Source of the DNA: CAYUYH01 sp964449175
Lineage (GTDB): Bacteria > Planctomycetota > Phycisphaerae > SM23-33
Assembly (NCBI GenBank): GCA_964449175.1
Contig: CAYUYH010000011.1
Coordinates: 1-20,004, forward strand
Length of the DNA stretch: 20,004 nt
Reading direction: 5' to 3'
Position 1 is the first letter of the stretch; each line of letters opens with the position of its first letter. The notes beneath the pieces are model-generated. The model was not told the DNA's origin and did no database searches. It worked only from the letters and a program-made list of their open reading frames with translations. Position numbers and translations under genes: made by a program. This document shows positions 12,543 through 20,004 of the stretch, piece by piece.

Positions 12543-14618
12543 TCACTTCGACGCGGCGATCGTCCTCGCCGACGCCGCGGGCGGGCGGTAGGCCGAGGTA
12601 AGATACAGGTGCCTGGCCATCTCGTAGTACGACAGCATCCGCTCGTTCATGTCCGCGACCTTCCACGGCGCCTGGTTGTCCGCGGGCAGTTGCCTCATCG
12701 TGCCCTGCCCGAGCCTGAACAGCATGCCCTCGTGCCTGGGCGGGGCGATCATGGCCAAGTCGCCACTGACGAAGGCGAACCGGTCCTCGTCGTGGATGAA
12801 GGCAAAGCCATCGTCGCTCGTGGGCGCGAGCAGGTTGCGCCCGAGGAAGCAATGCTCATATGTCCCGCCCAGCAGGCCCAGCAAGGTCGGGGCAATGTCG
12901 GTCTGGCTGGCGACGGTCGCGATGCGCGCCGGCGCGACGATGGACGGCGCGTAGATCAGGCACGGGATGCGGTAGCCGGGCACGTCCACGAAACGCGTTG
13001 CGTCGAGGTCTCGCCCGTGATCGCTGACGAGCACGAAGATAGTGTTCTTGAAGTAGTCAGCCGTTCGGGCCCGGCGGAAGAACTCGCCCAGCGCCCAGTC
13101 GGCATACCTGTAGGCATTGAGCTTCTTGGCCTGTTCGGAATCGCCCCCCAGCACCTCCGTGAAGCTGGAGGGGATGTCGAACGGCGGATGGTTGCTCACC
13201 GTCAGGATGAGGGCGAAGAACTTCTTCTCGCCCATGGCCTGGAAGGTTTCGTGGGCGGCGGCGAAGGTCACTTCGTCGGGGACGCCCCAGTTGCCGATAT
13301 TCGCGCCCGTGCGCGACATGTCGCTCTGCGTGATGAAGGAAGAAACCCCGCCGGCGGCAAGGAACTCCTTCATGTTGTCGAAGTCCGGGTCGCCGCCGTA
13401 GATGAACATGGTGCGGTATCCCCTGGCGGCGAAGACAGCCGGCAGGGTGAGGAACTTGCCCACGGCCAGGTCGCGCGAGAGGATCGACGCGCCGTTGATG
13501 TCCGGATGGGCGCACAGCACGCCGACCATTCCCCGGCTGGTGTGCGACCCGACGGCGTACATCCGCTCGAAGAACACGCCGGCCCCGCAGAGCGCGTCGA
13601 GGTTGGGAGTGTGGCTGGGGCTGTGGCCCAGCACGCCCACGGGCTGGCCGGCCATGCCTTCCATGAGGATCACGACCACGTTGTAGTCGCGCCTCGGCGC
13701 CCCGCTGTCGCTGCGGCGCCACAAGGGGTTGACCGACCCGCCGAGCACCGTGTCGCCTTGTTGCAGCAGCATGCCGCTGGTGACGCGAATGGCCTTGGAC
13801 AGGGGCGGAAATGAGTAGTAGTCCGACTCGTCGCCCTTGTCGGTCAGGTTGATCTTGGCGGCGTGGAACAGGCTGAAGAAGTTGTTCTGTGCCAGGTGCG
13901 CGATGAGCTTGTTCGGCGTGAAGTAGGCCGAACTCTGCCGAAGGGGCTGCTGGCTCCACCCGCCGTGACAGGCTGAGACGCATAGCGCGACCAGCACGGC
14001 GGCAAGGGCGGCACGTCCGGCGACGCCCACCCGCCTCGGGCCCGGACCAAACCACAGCGCCCTCCGCAGCGCCCACCACACCGCGGCGGCCAGTATGGCC
14101 ACCACGACAAACAGGAGCACGACCGGATACTGCTGCCAGATGTAGACGGCCGCCTCGCGGAAATGCCCGAAGTACGCCAGCGCCATCCAGTTCAGCCGGG
14201 CGCCGAAGTACAGGAAGAACGCCGCCCCCATGATCTCGACGGACACCGCCAGCATGAGCATCGCCGCGGAGTACGCGGTGACGGCCCGGCGGAACCACCG
14301 CCTGCGGAACAGGCGCCTGGGCGCCAAAGCCAGCACGAGCGCGAGCGGCAGCAGCGCGTAGCCGATCGGGACGACGTCGAATCGCAGCCCCGTCAGGAAG
14401 CACCGCCCTATCTGCGAGCCGGTGAGGTGCTCGACGAGGTGGTATCTCGCCAGCAGAAGCGCCGCCCTGAAGATCGTGAACAGCGCCAGCCCCACGCCGG
14501 CCAGCAGCAGCACCGGCCTGAGCCTCATGCCCACCAGCGGGTCCAGCGCGTAGCGGAGGCGCTGGGCGACGGGTGCGTGGCGTGGTGAGCGTCCGGTGGC
14601 GACTTTGCCCTCTTCCAT
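12543..14618 (-). CDS. LtaS/MdoB-family membrane sulfatase-fold phosphoglycerol (or phosphoethanolamine) transferase-like protein
   Basis: 691 residues. About five hydrophobic segments lie between residues 33 and 215, followed by a periplasmic alkaline-phosphatase/sulfatase-fold domain. Metal and catalytic positions match lipoteichoic-acid synthase: Glu320 in Ile-Leu-Met-Glu-Gly, Thr360 in Gly-Ser-His-Thr-Ser-Arg-Gly (nucleophile), His477 in Ser-Asn-His-Pro-Pro-Phe, and Asp533-His534 in Val-Ser-Asp-His-Gly. LtaS and MdoB move phosphoglycerol from a lipid to a surface glycan. In a diderm the acceptor could be a periplasmic glucan or envelope polysaccharide, which is unproven here. The start at 14618 lacks a clear Shine-Dalgarno sequence; Met31 (14528) just before the first helix is an alternative. 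A promoter lies at 14716-14743. Confidence 0.88.
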   Translation of the reverse strand: MEEGKVATGRSPRHAPVAQRLRYALDPLVGMRLRPVLLLAGVGLALFTIFRAALLLARYHLVEHLTGSQIGRCFLTGLRFDVVPIGYALLPLALVLALAPRRLFRRRWFRRAVTAYSAAMLMLAVSVEIMGAAFFLYFGARLNWMALAYFGHFREAAVYIWQQYPVVLLFVVVAILAAAVWWALRRALWFGPGPRRVGVAGRAALAAVLVALCVSACHGGWSQQPLRQSSAYFTPNKLIAHLAQNNFFSLFHAAKINLTDKGDESDYYSFPPLSKAIRVTSGMLLQQGDTVLGGSVNPLWRRSDSGAPRRDYNVVVILMEGMAGQPVGVLGHSPSHTPNLDALCGAGVFFERMYAVGSHTSRGMVGVLCAHPDINGASILSRDLAVGKFLTLPAVFAARGYRTMFIYGGDPDFDNMKEFLAAGGVSSFITQSDMSRTGANIGNWGVPDEVTFAAAHETFQAMGEKKFFALILTVSNHPPFDIPSSFTEVLGGDSEQAKKLNAYRYADWALGEFFRRARTADYFKNTIFVLVSDHGRDLDATRFVDVPGYRIPCLIYAPSIVAPARIATVASQTDIAPTLLGLLGGTYEHCFLGRNLLAPTSDDGFAFIHDEDRFAFVSGDLAMIAPPRHEGMLFRLGQGTMRQLPADNQAPWKVADMNERMLSYYEMARHLYLTSAYRPPAASARTIAASK

Positions 14619-14715
14619 GGCGTATTCCGTTGCCGCGTGGTTCCTCGGCCCGCCGTGGCCGACGAAACGTCAGGCCCTCGCCCCACGCAACTGCACGGGC
14701 CGGGGCACTGGGAAT

Positions 14716-14743
14716 AGGATACACACTGGACGCAGGAGGTCAA
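14716..14743 (-). promoter_or_regulatory. Sigma-70-type promoter of the LtaS-like gene
   Basis: Minus strand: TTGACC (14743-14738), 16-bp spacer, TATCCT (14721-14716). The start site near 14709 gives a leader of about 90 nt. This is one of the best hexamer pairs in the window. Confidence 0.5.
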
Positions 14744-14825
14744 GCAAATCGGTGTCGCGAAAGACGGCAATGACATGGCCCCCCCCGCCGGGGGTTTGTG
14801 ACTTCTGCCAGGGCCCACGGGGCGG

Positions 14826-14831
14826 TAGAAT
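14826..14831 (+). promoter_or_regulatory. Possible -10 box for the helical-repeat/M50 operon
   Basis: TAGAAT, identical to the -10 box of the radical SAM gene and preceded by the same GC-rich GGGCGG type of spacer, lies 36 nt before the ATG at 14868. The -35 position (TTCTGC at 14803-14808) is poor, so support is weak. Confidence 0.3.
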
Positions 14832-14867
14832 CATCGCGCTGCCGCGACGGCAACGATTGGTGACCGC

Positions 14868-15656
14868 ATGTTCCTTTCACGTTGGATTCGCAAGGCTCCG
14901 GCCCTGCCGCTGCTGTGGGCAGGGCAGGTTCTGTCATGGGCGAAGCTGCCGCTATCGGTCAGCTTCCTCAAGGCGGCCTGGATCATAAGCGGCGACGGCG
15001 ACTGGGGCAGACTGGGCCTGCTCGCCGCGTACAGGGTCTGGGGCATCGAAGGCGCCCGGCCATGTGCCGGAGAGTGGATGAATCGGCGGCCGAGCCCCGA
15101 GCTGGCTGCGGTGGCCGGGCTTTGGGCGCTGGAGGCCGGCGACCTGGACGCTGCCGAGGAACTCCTTCGCCGTGGGCGCGAGCTGGGCGACGACCGCCAC
15201 GGCCTGCTGGACACACTGGAGCTGCTGACCACCTCACGCCGAGGGCGGGCCGAGGAGGCGGAAGTAGTCAGCCGGTTCGTGACCCGACGAGACCTGCCCC
15301 CCATGGTCAGCAAGATGGTCCAGACAAGCGTCTGTTGGACAGCCCTGCTGGCCGGCGATGTCGGCCAGGCCGAGTGGCAGGCCCGGCGCCTCCTGGAGGT
15401 GGAGCCCAACGGAGTCGCGGAGATTGTCCTGGCCACCGGCGCCAAGGCACGAGGCGACGATGCCCGCGCCGCAGCCCACTTGGCTGCCGCGAATGACGTG
15501 TCCGCGCCGAAGCGGCTGTACTTGGAGGCGATGGGCGATGCGGTCATCGGCCGCGCCGACGAGACCCGCCAGGCCATAGCGTCTCTGCGCCAAGACCACC
15601 CGGAACTGGCGCTGGATCTCGAACGGTTCCTTACGAGCAGGGAGGGCGCCGCGTGA
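14868..15656 (+). CDS. Helical-repeat (TPR-like) membrane-associated protein coupled to the M50 protease
   Basis: 262 residues. The N-terminus (MFLSRWIRK then Ala-Pro-Ala-Leu-Pro-Leu-Leu) and residues 10-42 are hydrophobic or amphipathic, suggesting a membrane anchor. Residues about 75-255 are built from paired helices: Leu-Ala-Ala-Val-Ala-Gly-Leu-Trp-Ala-Leu-Glu-Ala-Gly-Asp-Leu-Asp-Ala-Ala-Glu-Glu-Leu-Leu and Ala-Leu-Leu-Ala-Gly-Asp-Val-Gly-Gln-Ala-Glu-Trp-Gln-Ala-Arg are typical TPR or Sel1-like turns. There is no catalytic motif. Its TGA overlaps the GTG start of the protease gene (GTGA at 15653-15656), so the two are translationally coupled and probably act together. The substrate-delivery role this suggests is an inference. 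No Shine-Dalgarno sequence is visible before the ATG at 14868. Confidence 0.75.
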   Translation: MFLSRWIRKAPALPLLWAGQVLSWAKLPLSVSFLKAAWIISGDGDWGRLGLLAAYRVWGIEGARPCAGEWMNRRPSPELAAVAGLWALEAGDLDAAEELLRRGRELGDDRHGLLDTLELLTTSRRGRAEEAEVVSRFVTRRDLPPMVSKMVQTSVCWTALLAGDVGQAEWQARRLLEVEPNGVAEIVLATGAKARGDDARAAAHLAAANDVSAPKRLYLEAMGDAVIGRADETRQAIASLRQDHPELALDLERFLTSREGAA

Positions 15657-16660
15657 CAGCCTGGACAGCGAGCGCCGCCAGCGCCATGCCCCTTGCGATC
15701 ACGGACTTCGCCACAGCCTTGGTGCTGCTGCCTGGGCTGGTGATCGGGCTGACGCTTCACGAGTTCGCCCACGCATGGTCGGCCAGCCTGCTGGGGGACG
15801 ACTTCGCCCGCCGTCAGGGGCGGGTCAGCCTGAACCCCTTCCGCCACCTCTCGCTGCTGGGGACGCTGGCCATCTTCATCCTCCCGTTCGGCTGGGCCAA
15901 GCCCGTCACCGTGAATGTCTACAACTTTCGCCGGCCCAGGTGGGACTATCTTCTGAGCAGTCTGGCCGGGCCGGCTGCCAACATCGCTGTCGTTCTTTCG
16001 GGGCTGGGACTTATGCATCTGACGCGCCACACGTATGCCTTCGGGCTGAGCGGGGCAGGCTGGTTGGGCTTGGCGCACCTGCTGCTGATGATGATCATCT
16101 TCATAAACGCGATCCTGGCGGTGTTCAATCTCCTGCCCATTCCGCCGCTTGACGGCTCGAAGATTTGGCCGGTGCTGCTGGGTAGGCGCATCACCACCCC
16201 CGGCAGCAAGACGGGCTGGATCGCCATCATCGTGCTGATCCTGCTCATGCGCGGGGGCATGCTGAACGGCCTGTTCGACACGGCTTTGGGATCGTTGACC
16301 GCCATCGCGCCTGTCGCCGATTCGGCGATCGTCGACGACAAGGCCAAGCAGGCCGACCAGGCCACCGAGCGGGGCGACTACGCGGCCGCCGAGACGATCT
16401 ACGGTGAGATCCTGGCGATTACCGGCGACCACCCCGGCTTCCTGTATGACCGGGCAAGCTGCCGCCTCCAGCAAGGGGACGTTGACGGCGCCTTGGCCGA
16501 CTGCGAGAGGGTTCTGGCCCTGCCGCCCGGCACGCCGGGATTGAGCGAGGTGCGAGAAGCGATGAGCCTGTTGCGCGATTCGCTTATCGCGACGGGGACG
16601 GAATCGCCCTCGGCGACGAAGCCGACGAAGCCCCCCGACGCCCCGGCTGCAAACAGGTAG
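15653..16660 (+). CDS. M50 family site-2-type intramembrane metalloprotease fused to TPRs
   Basis: 335 residues. His-Glu-Phe-Ala-His at 36-40 inside a hydrophobic helix is the HExxH zinc site, and Asn-Leu-Leu-Pro-Ile-Pro-Pro-Leu-Asp-Gly at 159-168 supplies the third ligand, Asp167. This is the compact YwhC/Rv-type M50 layout without a PDZ domain. Such proteases cut transmembrane segments, often releasing anti-sigma factors or clearing signal peptides. After the last helix (about 207-225), residues 235-305 form two TPR-like units (Ala-Thr-Glu-Arg-Gly-Asp-Tyr-Ala-Ala-Ala-Glu-Thr-Ile-Tyr; Gln-Gln-Gly-Asp-Val-Asp-Gly-Ala-Leu-Ala-Asp-Cys), then a Pro/Thr-rich end. The GTG at 15653 overlaps the upstream stop; ATG at 15686 (Met12) is possible. 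It converges on the sigma-factor gene with 29 nt between. Confidence 0.9.
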   Translation: MTAWTASAASAMPLAITDFATALVLLPGLVIGLTLHEFAHAWSASLLGDDFARRQGRVSLNPFRHLSLLGTLAIFILPFGWAKPVTVNVYNFRRPRWDYLLSSLAGPAANIAVVLSGLGLMHLTRHTYAFGLSGAGWLGLAHLLLMMIIFINAILAVFNLLPIPPLDGSKIWPVLLGRRITTPGSKTGWIAIIVLILLMRGGMLNGLFDTALGSLTAIAPVADSAIVDDKAKQADQATERGDYAAAETIYGEILAITGDHPGFLYDRASCRLQQGDVDGALADCERVLALPPGTPGLSEVREAMSLLRDSLIATGTESPSATKPTKPPDAPAANR

Positions 16661-16689
16661 CCGTTGCTCTGGAACGGGCGCGGCGGCGG

Positions 16690-17514
16690 TCAGGCGACCT
16701 TGTCGGCCAGGTCCTTCAGGCTGGCGAGGGCCTTCTTCTCAAGCTGGCGGACGCGTTCGCGCGTGAGCCCGACGATCTTGCCGATCTCCTTGAACGTCCG
16801 CGGCGGGCCTTCGTAGCCGTCCAGTGCGAAGCGCAGCTCGAGGATCTTCCGCTGCCTGGGCTCGAGGTGCTGAAGCAGCGCATGGACGATCGGCGTGTTG
16901 GAGGCGTCCATCATGGCCTGCTCGGGGCCGGCCTCGGTGTCGCCGACGATCTCGGCGATGGCGGAGGAGTCTTCCGAGCCGATCTGCGTGGGCGCGCTAG
17001 CCGCCTGGATGCCCTGGCGGATGATCTCGGCCTTTTTTCGGCTGATGTGCAGCTTGGAAGCCATCTCCTCGACGGTCGGCGGTCGGCCCATCGAGGCCTC
17101 CAGCTCGCCGGCGGCCTTGCGCCACTTGCCGATCATCTTCACCAGGTACGCGGGGATCCTGATCTGCATGCCGGAGTTGACCATTGCCCGCTTGATGGCC
17201 TGCTTGACCCACCAGGCGGCATAGGTGCTGAACCGCACGCCGGCTTCGGGATCGAACTCCTCCACCGCCCGCATCAGCCCCAGGTTGCCCTCGGCCACCA
17301 GGTCCGCCAGCGTCATGCCGGGGTTGGTGTACTCCTTGGCGATCTTGATGACCAGTCGAAGGTTGGCCTGGATCATCTCCTCGCGGGCGTCATAGTCGCT
17401 GTGCTCGCGGATGCGGTAGGCCAGCTCGCGTTCCTGCTTGGCCGTCAGGAGCGGCGTGTGCTTGATCTGGTCGAGATACCAGCCCAGGGCGGTTTGCGCG
17501 TTCTTGGCAGCCAT
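16690..17514 (-). CDS. Sigma-70 family RNA polymerase sigma factor (RpoD/RpoS-type, lacking region 1.1)
   Basis: 274 residues. Region 1.2 is at about 8-40, region 2 at 45-113 (Asn-Leu-Arg-Leu-Val, Asp-Leu-Val-Ala-Glu-Gly-Asn-Leu-Gly-Leu-Met-Arg-Ala-Val, Phe-Ser-Thr-Tyr-Ala-Ala-Trp-Trp-Val-Lys-Gln-Ala-Ile), region 3 at 118-190, and region 4 with the helix-turn-helix at 213-264 (Thr-Phe-Lys-Glu-Ile-Gly...Thr-Arg-Glu-Arg-Val-Arg-Gln). It recognises -10/-35 promoters. The lack of region 1.1 and of the non-conserved insert places it in the alternative, group-2-like class, although some lineages use short forms as the main factor. The ATG at 17514 has GAGGGAG 10 nt upstream. A longer frame from a TTG at 17577 starts inside repeat copy B and is not favoured. 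Confidence 0.93.
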   Translation of the reverse strand: MAAKNAQTALGWYLDQIKHTPLLTAKQERELAYRIREHSDYDAREEMIQANLRLVIKIAKEYTNPGMTLADLVAEGNLGLMRAVEEFDPEAGVRFSTYAAWWVKQAIKRAMVNSGMQIRIPAYLVKMIGKWRKAAGELEASMGRPPTVEEMASKLHISRKKAEIIRQGIQAASAPTQIGSEDSSAIAEIVGDTEAGPEQAMMDASNTPIVHALLQHLEPRQRKILELRFALDGYEGPPRTFKEIGKIVGLTRERVRQLEKKALASLKDLADKVA

Positions 17515-17550
17515 GGCCTCGTCTGCTCCCTCTGCAGAGTCCTCTGGTAG

Positions 17551-17670
17551 GTCTCCTGTCAGCCATTCCGCGTGCAACCCGGCTTCGCCCTTCGACTCGC
17601 TGCGCTCGCTCAGGACTACGCCGGGGCTACGGCGAGTTGCACGCCCTACAACTGGCGAGTCTCCTGTCAG
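17551..17670. repeat. 12-bp direct repeat GTCTCCTGTCAG flanking copy B
   Basis: GTCTCCTGTCAG occurs exactly at 17551-17562 and again at 17659-17670, enclosing repeat copy B with 3 bp on its left and 6 bp on its right. This is what a target-site duplication after insertion of a short mobile element would look like. Removing one copy and the element would restore a simple upstream region for the sigma-factor gene. Confidence 0.65.
17566..17652 (-). repeat. Palindromic interspersed repeat, copy B
   Basis: 87 bp with the same 15-bp and 26-bp ends as copy A (2444-2497) and a longer, different centre (17581-17626) that holds CGACTCGCTGCGCTCGCT. The ends can pair (GTGCAA with TTGCAC), giving a long hairpin. 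It stands 51 nt upstream of the sigma-factor start, in the same relative orientation as copy A to its gene. Confidence 0.8.
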
Positions 17671-17739
17671 AAGGTTCTTCGTCCGCAGGCGAGTCGCACT
17701 TCAGTAAGGCCGGGGGGGGCAGCTCTGGGCGCAAGTGAA

Positions 17740-17771
17740 AGGGGCGCGACCCTTTGTCGGGCAGCGCCCCT
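17740..17771 (-). terminator. Terminator of rpsA
   Basis: AGGGGCGC and GCGCCCCT form a perfect 8-bp stem with a 16-nt loop, 30 nt after the rpsA stop on the minus strand. The bases that follow (TTCACTTG) are only moderately T-rich. Confidence 0.55.
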
Positions 17772-17800
17772 GGTGTGTGCTACGTCGTGCCGTCGCGGCG

Positions 17801-19687
17801 TTACTGCTCGGCGGGCTTGTCTTCCGGGCTGTCTGTCGGGGCCTGCTCGGCCGGGTGGTCGGCCGGTTTCTCCGGGGTTTCCTCGGGCGCCTTGGCCGCG
17901 GCGTCCGAAGTCGGAACGCCGGGCTGGTCGGCAGGCTTGATCGCCTGGATGATCTCGTCGCCCAGGCCGCCGGTCGGGCCCTCCAGGCCGCCGCGACGCT
18001 TGACGGCCTCCTCGGGCTCGACGGGGGCCTCTCCTTCCTCCGCCGCCCACTGGGCGCGCTTGAGGGATAGGCCTATCTTGCGGTCCTCGGTGTCCACGCG
18101 GAGGATCTTGACCTCGATCTCCTCGCCGGCCTTGACAATGTCCTGGGGGTTCTCGACCTTGTGGTCGGCCAGCTCACTGACGTGCAGCAGGCCCTCAAGC
18201 TCGTCCTCCAGCTCCACGAACACGCCGAAGTTCGTCAGCTTGGTGACCTTGCCCTTTACGATCTGGCCGGGCACGTAGTGCTCGGGAATGCTCCGCAGCC
18301 ACGGGTCCTCGGTGAGTTGCTTCAGGCCCAGCGCGACGCGCATCTTCTCTTCGTCCACGGCCAGCACGACGCACTGGAGTTCCTGGGCCTTCTTGAGCAG
18401 CTCGCTGGGGTGGCCTATCTTGCGCGTCCAGGACAGGTCCGAGACGTGCAGCAGGCCGTCGATGCCCTCCTCGATCTCCACGAACGCGCCGTAGTTCGTC
18501 ATGTTCCGCACGATGCCCGTGATCACCGTGCCGGGCGGGTACTTCTCTTTCACCAGAGTCCAGGGGTTCACCTCGGCCTGCTTCATGCCGAGGGAGATCT
18601 CCTGCTTGCCCTTGTCGATGTCCAGCACGACGACTTCCACGTCCTCGCCGGCGGAGACCATCTCGGAGGGGTGGTTCAGCCGGCGCGTCCAGCTCATCTC
18701 CGAGATGTGGACCAGGCCTTCAAGGCCGTCCTCGAGCTTGACGAACACGCCGTAGGCCATGATGTTCACCACCGAGCCGGTGACCCTTGTTCCGACGGGG
18801 TACTTCTCCTCGACCGTCTCCCACGGGCTCGCCGTGCGCTGCTTCAGGCCGAGGGCGATCTTCTCTTTCTCGCGGTCGACCGCCAGGACCTGAACCTCGA
18901 CCTCCTGGTCAATCTTCAGCATCTCGCTGGGATGTCCGATTCGCCCCCAGCTCATGTCGGTGATGTGCAGCAGGCCGTCCAGGCCGCCGAGGTCGATGAA
19001 CGCGCCGAAGTCGGCGATGTTCTTGACGATGCCCTTGCGGACCTGGCCTTCGGCGACCTCGGCGAGGAGGTTGGCCTTGGCCTCGGCGCGGTGCTCCTCG
19101 ATGAGCTTGCGCCGCGAGACGACGATGTTCCGCCGGTCCTGGTCGATCTTGAGGATCTTGGCCTCGATCTTCCGCCCGACGTACTCGCCGATGTCGCCCG
19201 GGCGGCGGATGTCGACCTGGCTGGCGGGCAGGAACGCCGGCACGCCGATGTCGACCAGCAGCCCGCCCTTGATCTTCCGGGTGACGGTGCCCTTGACGAC
19301 GTCGCCTTCCTGGTTGCTGGAAAGGATGCGCTCCCAGCCGCGGATTCGGTCGGCCTTGCGCTTCGACAGTACGACCAGCCCGCTGTCGGACTCGACTTCC
19401 TCCAGCAGGACCTCGACCTCCAGGCCGGGCTTGACGTCTTCGGCCTCTTCAAACTCGCTGATGTCGACGGTGCCCTCGCTCTTGAGGCCCACCTCGACGA
19501 TCACGTCGTCGCCGATGACGTTTACCACGCGCCCGGCGAGCACGGCCCCGGGCTGATGAGTCGTCTGATCCTGGATCGCCTGGGTCAGGGCCTCCTGGTC
19601 GAATCCCTCGCCCATCGCCTCGGAGAGTTGCTTCTGGATTTCGTCGTCGCTGACGTTCAGCGACTTGATAAGGCTGTAGTCTACCAT
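17801..19687 (-). CDS. rpsA: 30S ribosomal protein S1
   Basis: 628 residues. Six S1 (OB-fold) domains follow one another at about 48-120, 128-208, 212-284, 297-371, 384-458 and 471-545. The last four carry the RNA-binding consensus (for example Phe-Gly-Ala-Phe-Ile-Asp-Leu-Gly...Gly-Leu-Leu-His-Ile-Thr-Asp-Met-Ser-Trp), while domains 1 and 2 are the divergent ribosome-docking type. S1 binds mRNA leaders at the small subunit and helps unfold them. The tail after residue 550 is a low-complexity Pro/Glu/Ala/Asp-rich extension. The ATG at 19687 follows AGGAAACAGG. The gene has its own promoter and terminator and precedes the sigma gene in the same direction. A genome with structured and leaderless mRNAs makes the S1 content worth noting, but nothing is abnormal. 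Confidence 0.96.
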   Translation of the reverse strand: MVDYSLIKSLNVSDDEIQKQLSEAMGEGFDQEALTQAIQDQTTHQPGAVLAGRVVNVIGDDVIVEVGLKSEGTVDISEFEEAEDVKPGLEVEVLLEEVESDSGLVVLSKRKADRIRGWERILSSNQEGDVVKGTVTRKIKGGLLVDIGVPAFLPASQVDIRRPGDIGEYVGRKIEAKILKIDQDRRNIVVSRRKLIEEHRAEAKANLLAEVAEGQVRKGIVKNIADFGAFIDLGGLDGLLHITDMSWGRIGHPSEMLKIDQEVEVQVLAVDREKEKIALGLKQRTASPWETVEEKYPVGTRVTGSVVNIMAYGVFVKLEDGLEGLVHISEMSWTRRLNHPSEMVSAGEDVEVVVLDIDKGKQEISLGMKQAEVNPWTLVKEKYPPGTVITGIVRNMTNYGAFVEIEEGIDGLLHVSDLSWTRKIGHPSELLKKAQELQCVVLAVDEEKMRVALGLKQLTEDPWLRSIPEHYVPGQIVKGKVTKLTNFGVFVELEDELEGLLHVSELADHKVENPQDIVKAGEEIEVKILRVDTEDRKIGLSLKRAQWAAEEGEAPVEPEEAVKRRGGLEGPTGGLGDEIIQAIKPADQPGVPTSDAAAKAPEETPEKPADHPAEQAPTDSPEDKPAEQ

Positions 19688-20004
19688 TGTCTGCCTGTTT
19701 CCTGTTTGACCCTGGGTGTCCTCGGCGATCAGCCTCTCCCCACGATGGGAAGGGCGCCGAGTCCGCCGATCTCCCTGGCGGCGGGTGACTGGACCGCCCA
19801 GCCTTTCGGCCGCGCGGGGCGGGTGATCCCGGCCCGGCGCGGCGAACGGACGAGTCTACAGGCCCGCCCGCGGGCAGGCAACACTATTCGCCGCCGCCGC
19901 GGGGGGCGTCTGGCGCGTGTCGTGGTCATCTCGCCGCGGCGAGTCACCGTGGCGACTTGACCGCGCGTGGCGCGGCCGGCGCGGCCCCGGCCCCGTGGGC
20001 CACA
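19688..20004. other. 317-bp region upstream of rpsA
   Basis: It holds the rpsA promoter and a leader of about 160 nt. Two extended palindromes are present: GCCCGCCCGCGGGCAGGC (19862-19879, imperfect), lying in the promoter spacer, and TCGCCGCGGCGA (19931-19942, perfect). The last 60 bases are extreme GC. No gene is supported; the plus-strand frame entering from rpsA is a shadow. Confidence 0.5.
19853..19881 (-). promoter_or_regulatory. Sigma-70-type promoter of rpsA
   Basis: Minus strand: TTGCCT (19881-19876), 17-bp spacer, TAGACT (19858-19853). The spacer is an almost perfect GC palindrome (CCCGCGGG core), which could bind a regulator. The predicted start near 19846 leaves a leader of about 160 nt. 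Confidence 0.5.

Noticed and set aside
14831..16474. 547-residue minus-strand frame
   Set aside because: It is the shadow of the TPR/M50 pair, which has a zinc motif, membrane helices and coupled start.
17515..17577. TTG start for the sigma factor that would add 21 residues
   Set aside because: The codon lies inside the inserted repeat and a well-placed GAGGGAG precedes the ATG at 17514. The extension is acidic and possible, but not favoured.
18161..19960. 599-residue plus-strand frame opposite rpsA
   Set aside because: It is exactly antisense to a certain six-domain S1 gene and consists of Asp/Leu/Val/His-rich shadow sequence typical of high-GC antisense frames.
1..20004. CRISPR array, tRNA or rRNA genes, complete insertion sequence
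   Set aside because: No regularly spaced direct repeats, no tRNA cloverleaf or rRNA sequence, and no transposase domain were found on reading both strands.

Overview
The window is high-GC and bacterial. Three secreted proteins end in PEP-CTERM sorting tails (Pro-Glu-Pro, a short hydrophobic stretch, an Arg-rich end), which places it in a diderm lineage with an exosortase-type surface-sorting system. These tails, a divergent URO-D-family protein, the long intergenic spaces and the promoter style suggest Planctomycetota (perhaps Phycisphaerae). That placement is an inference; no rRNA or other taxonomic marker has been compared.

Layout. 1-1348 (+): the 3' end of a TPR/BamD-like gene overlapping a secreted coiled-coil protein. 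1358-2413 (-): a URO-D-family protein preceded by a palindromic interspersed repeat. 2642-3571 (+): a GT2 glycosyltransferase with two C-terminal membrane helices. 3642-8706 (all -): a cell-surface block containing a FeeM/GNAT-like acyltransferase, three PEP-CTERM proteins (one with Cys-Gln thioester-domain motifs), and a polyprenyl-phosphate sugar transferase whose extreme N-terminus copies the local PEP-CTERM tail. 8707-9425: a 0.7-kb gene-free stretch with a strong promoter on each strand and a candidate small RNA. 9426-10883 (-): gltX. 11053-11985 (+): a radical SAM protein. 11969-12490 (-): apt. 12543-14618 (-): an LtaS-family sulfatase-fold membrane enzyme. 14868-16660 (+): a translationally coupled pair, a helical-repeat membrane protein and an M50 site-2 protease fused to TPRs. 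16690-17514 (-): a primary-type sigma-70 factor. 17801-19687 (-): six-domain ribosomal protein S1 (rpsA) with its promoter.

How the genes fit together. rpsA, the sigma factor, gltX and apt are housekeeping genes. The 3.6-8.7 kb block looks like part of an envelope/extracellular-matrix system: PEP-CTERM proteins are the cargo, the sugar transferase would start assembly of a lipid-linked glycan, and the acyltransferase resembles families that co-occur with exosortases. No exosortase is encoded here, so it must lie elsewhere. The most unusual signals are the PEP-type signature at the N-terminus of the sugar transferase, the thioester motifs in a PEP-CTERM protein, two copies of a hairpin repeat (one inside a 12-bp direct repeat), a possible divergent small RNA, and two genes whose -10 box lies exactly 7 nt before the ATG, suggesting leaderless mRNAs.
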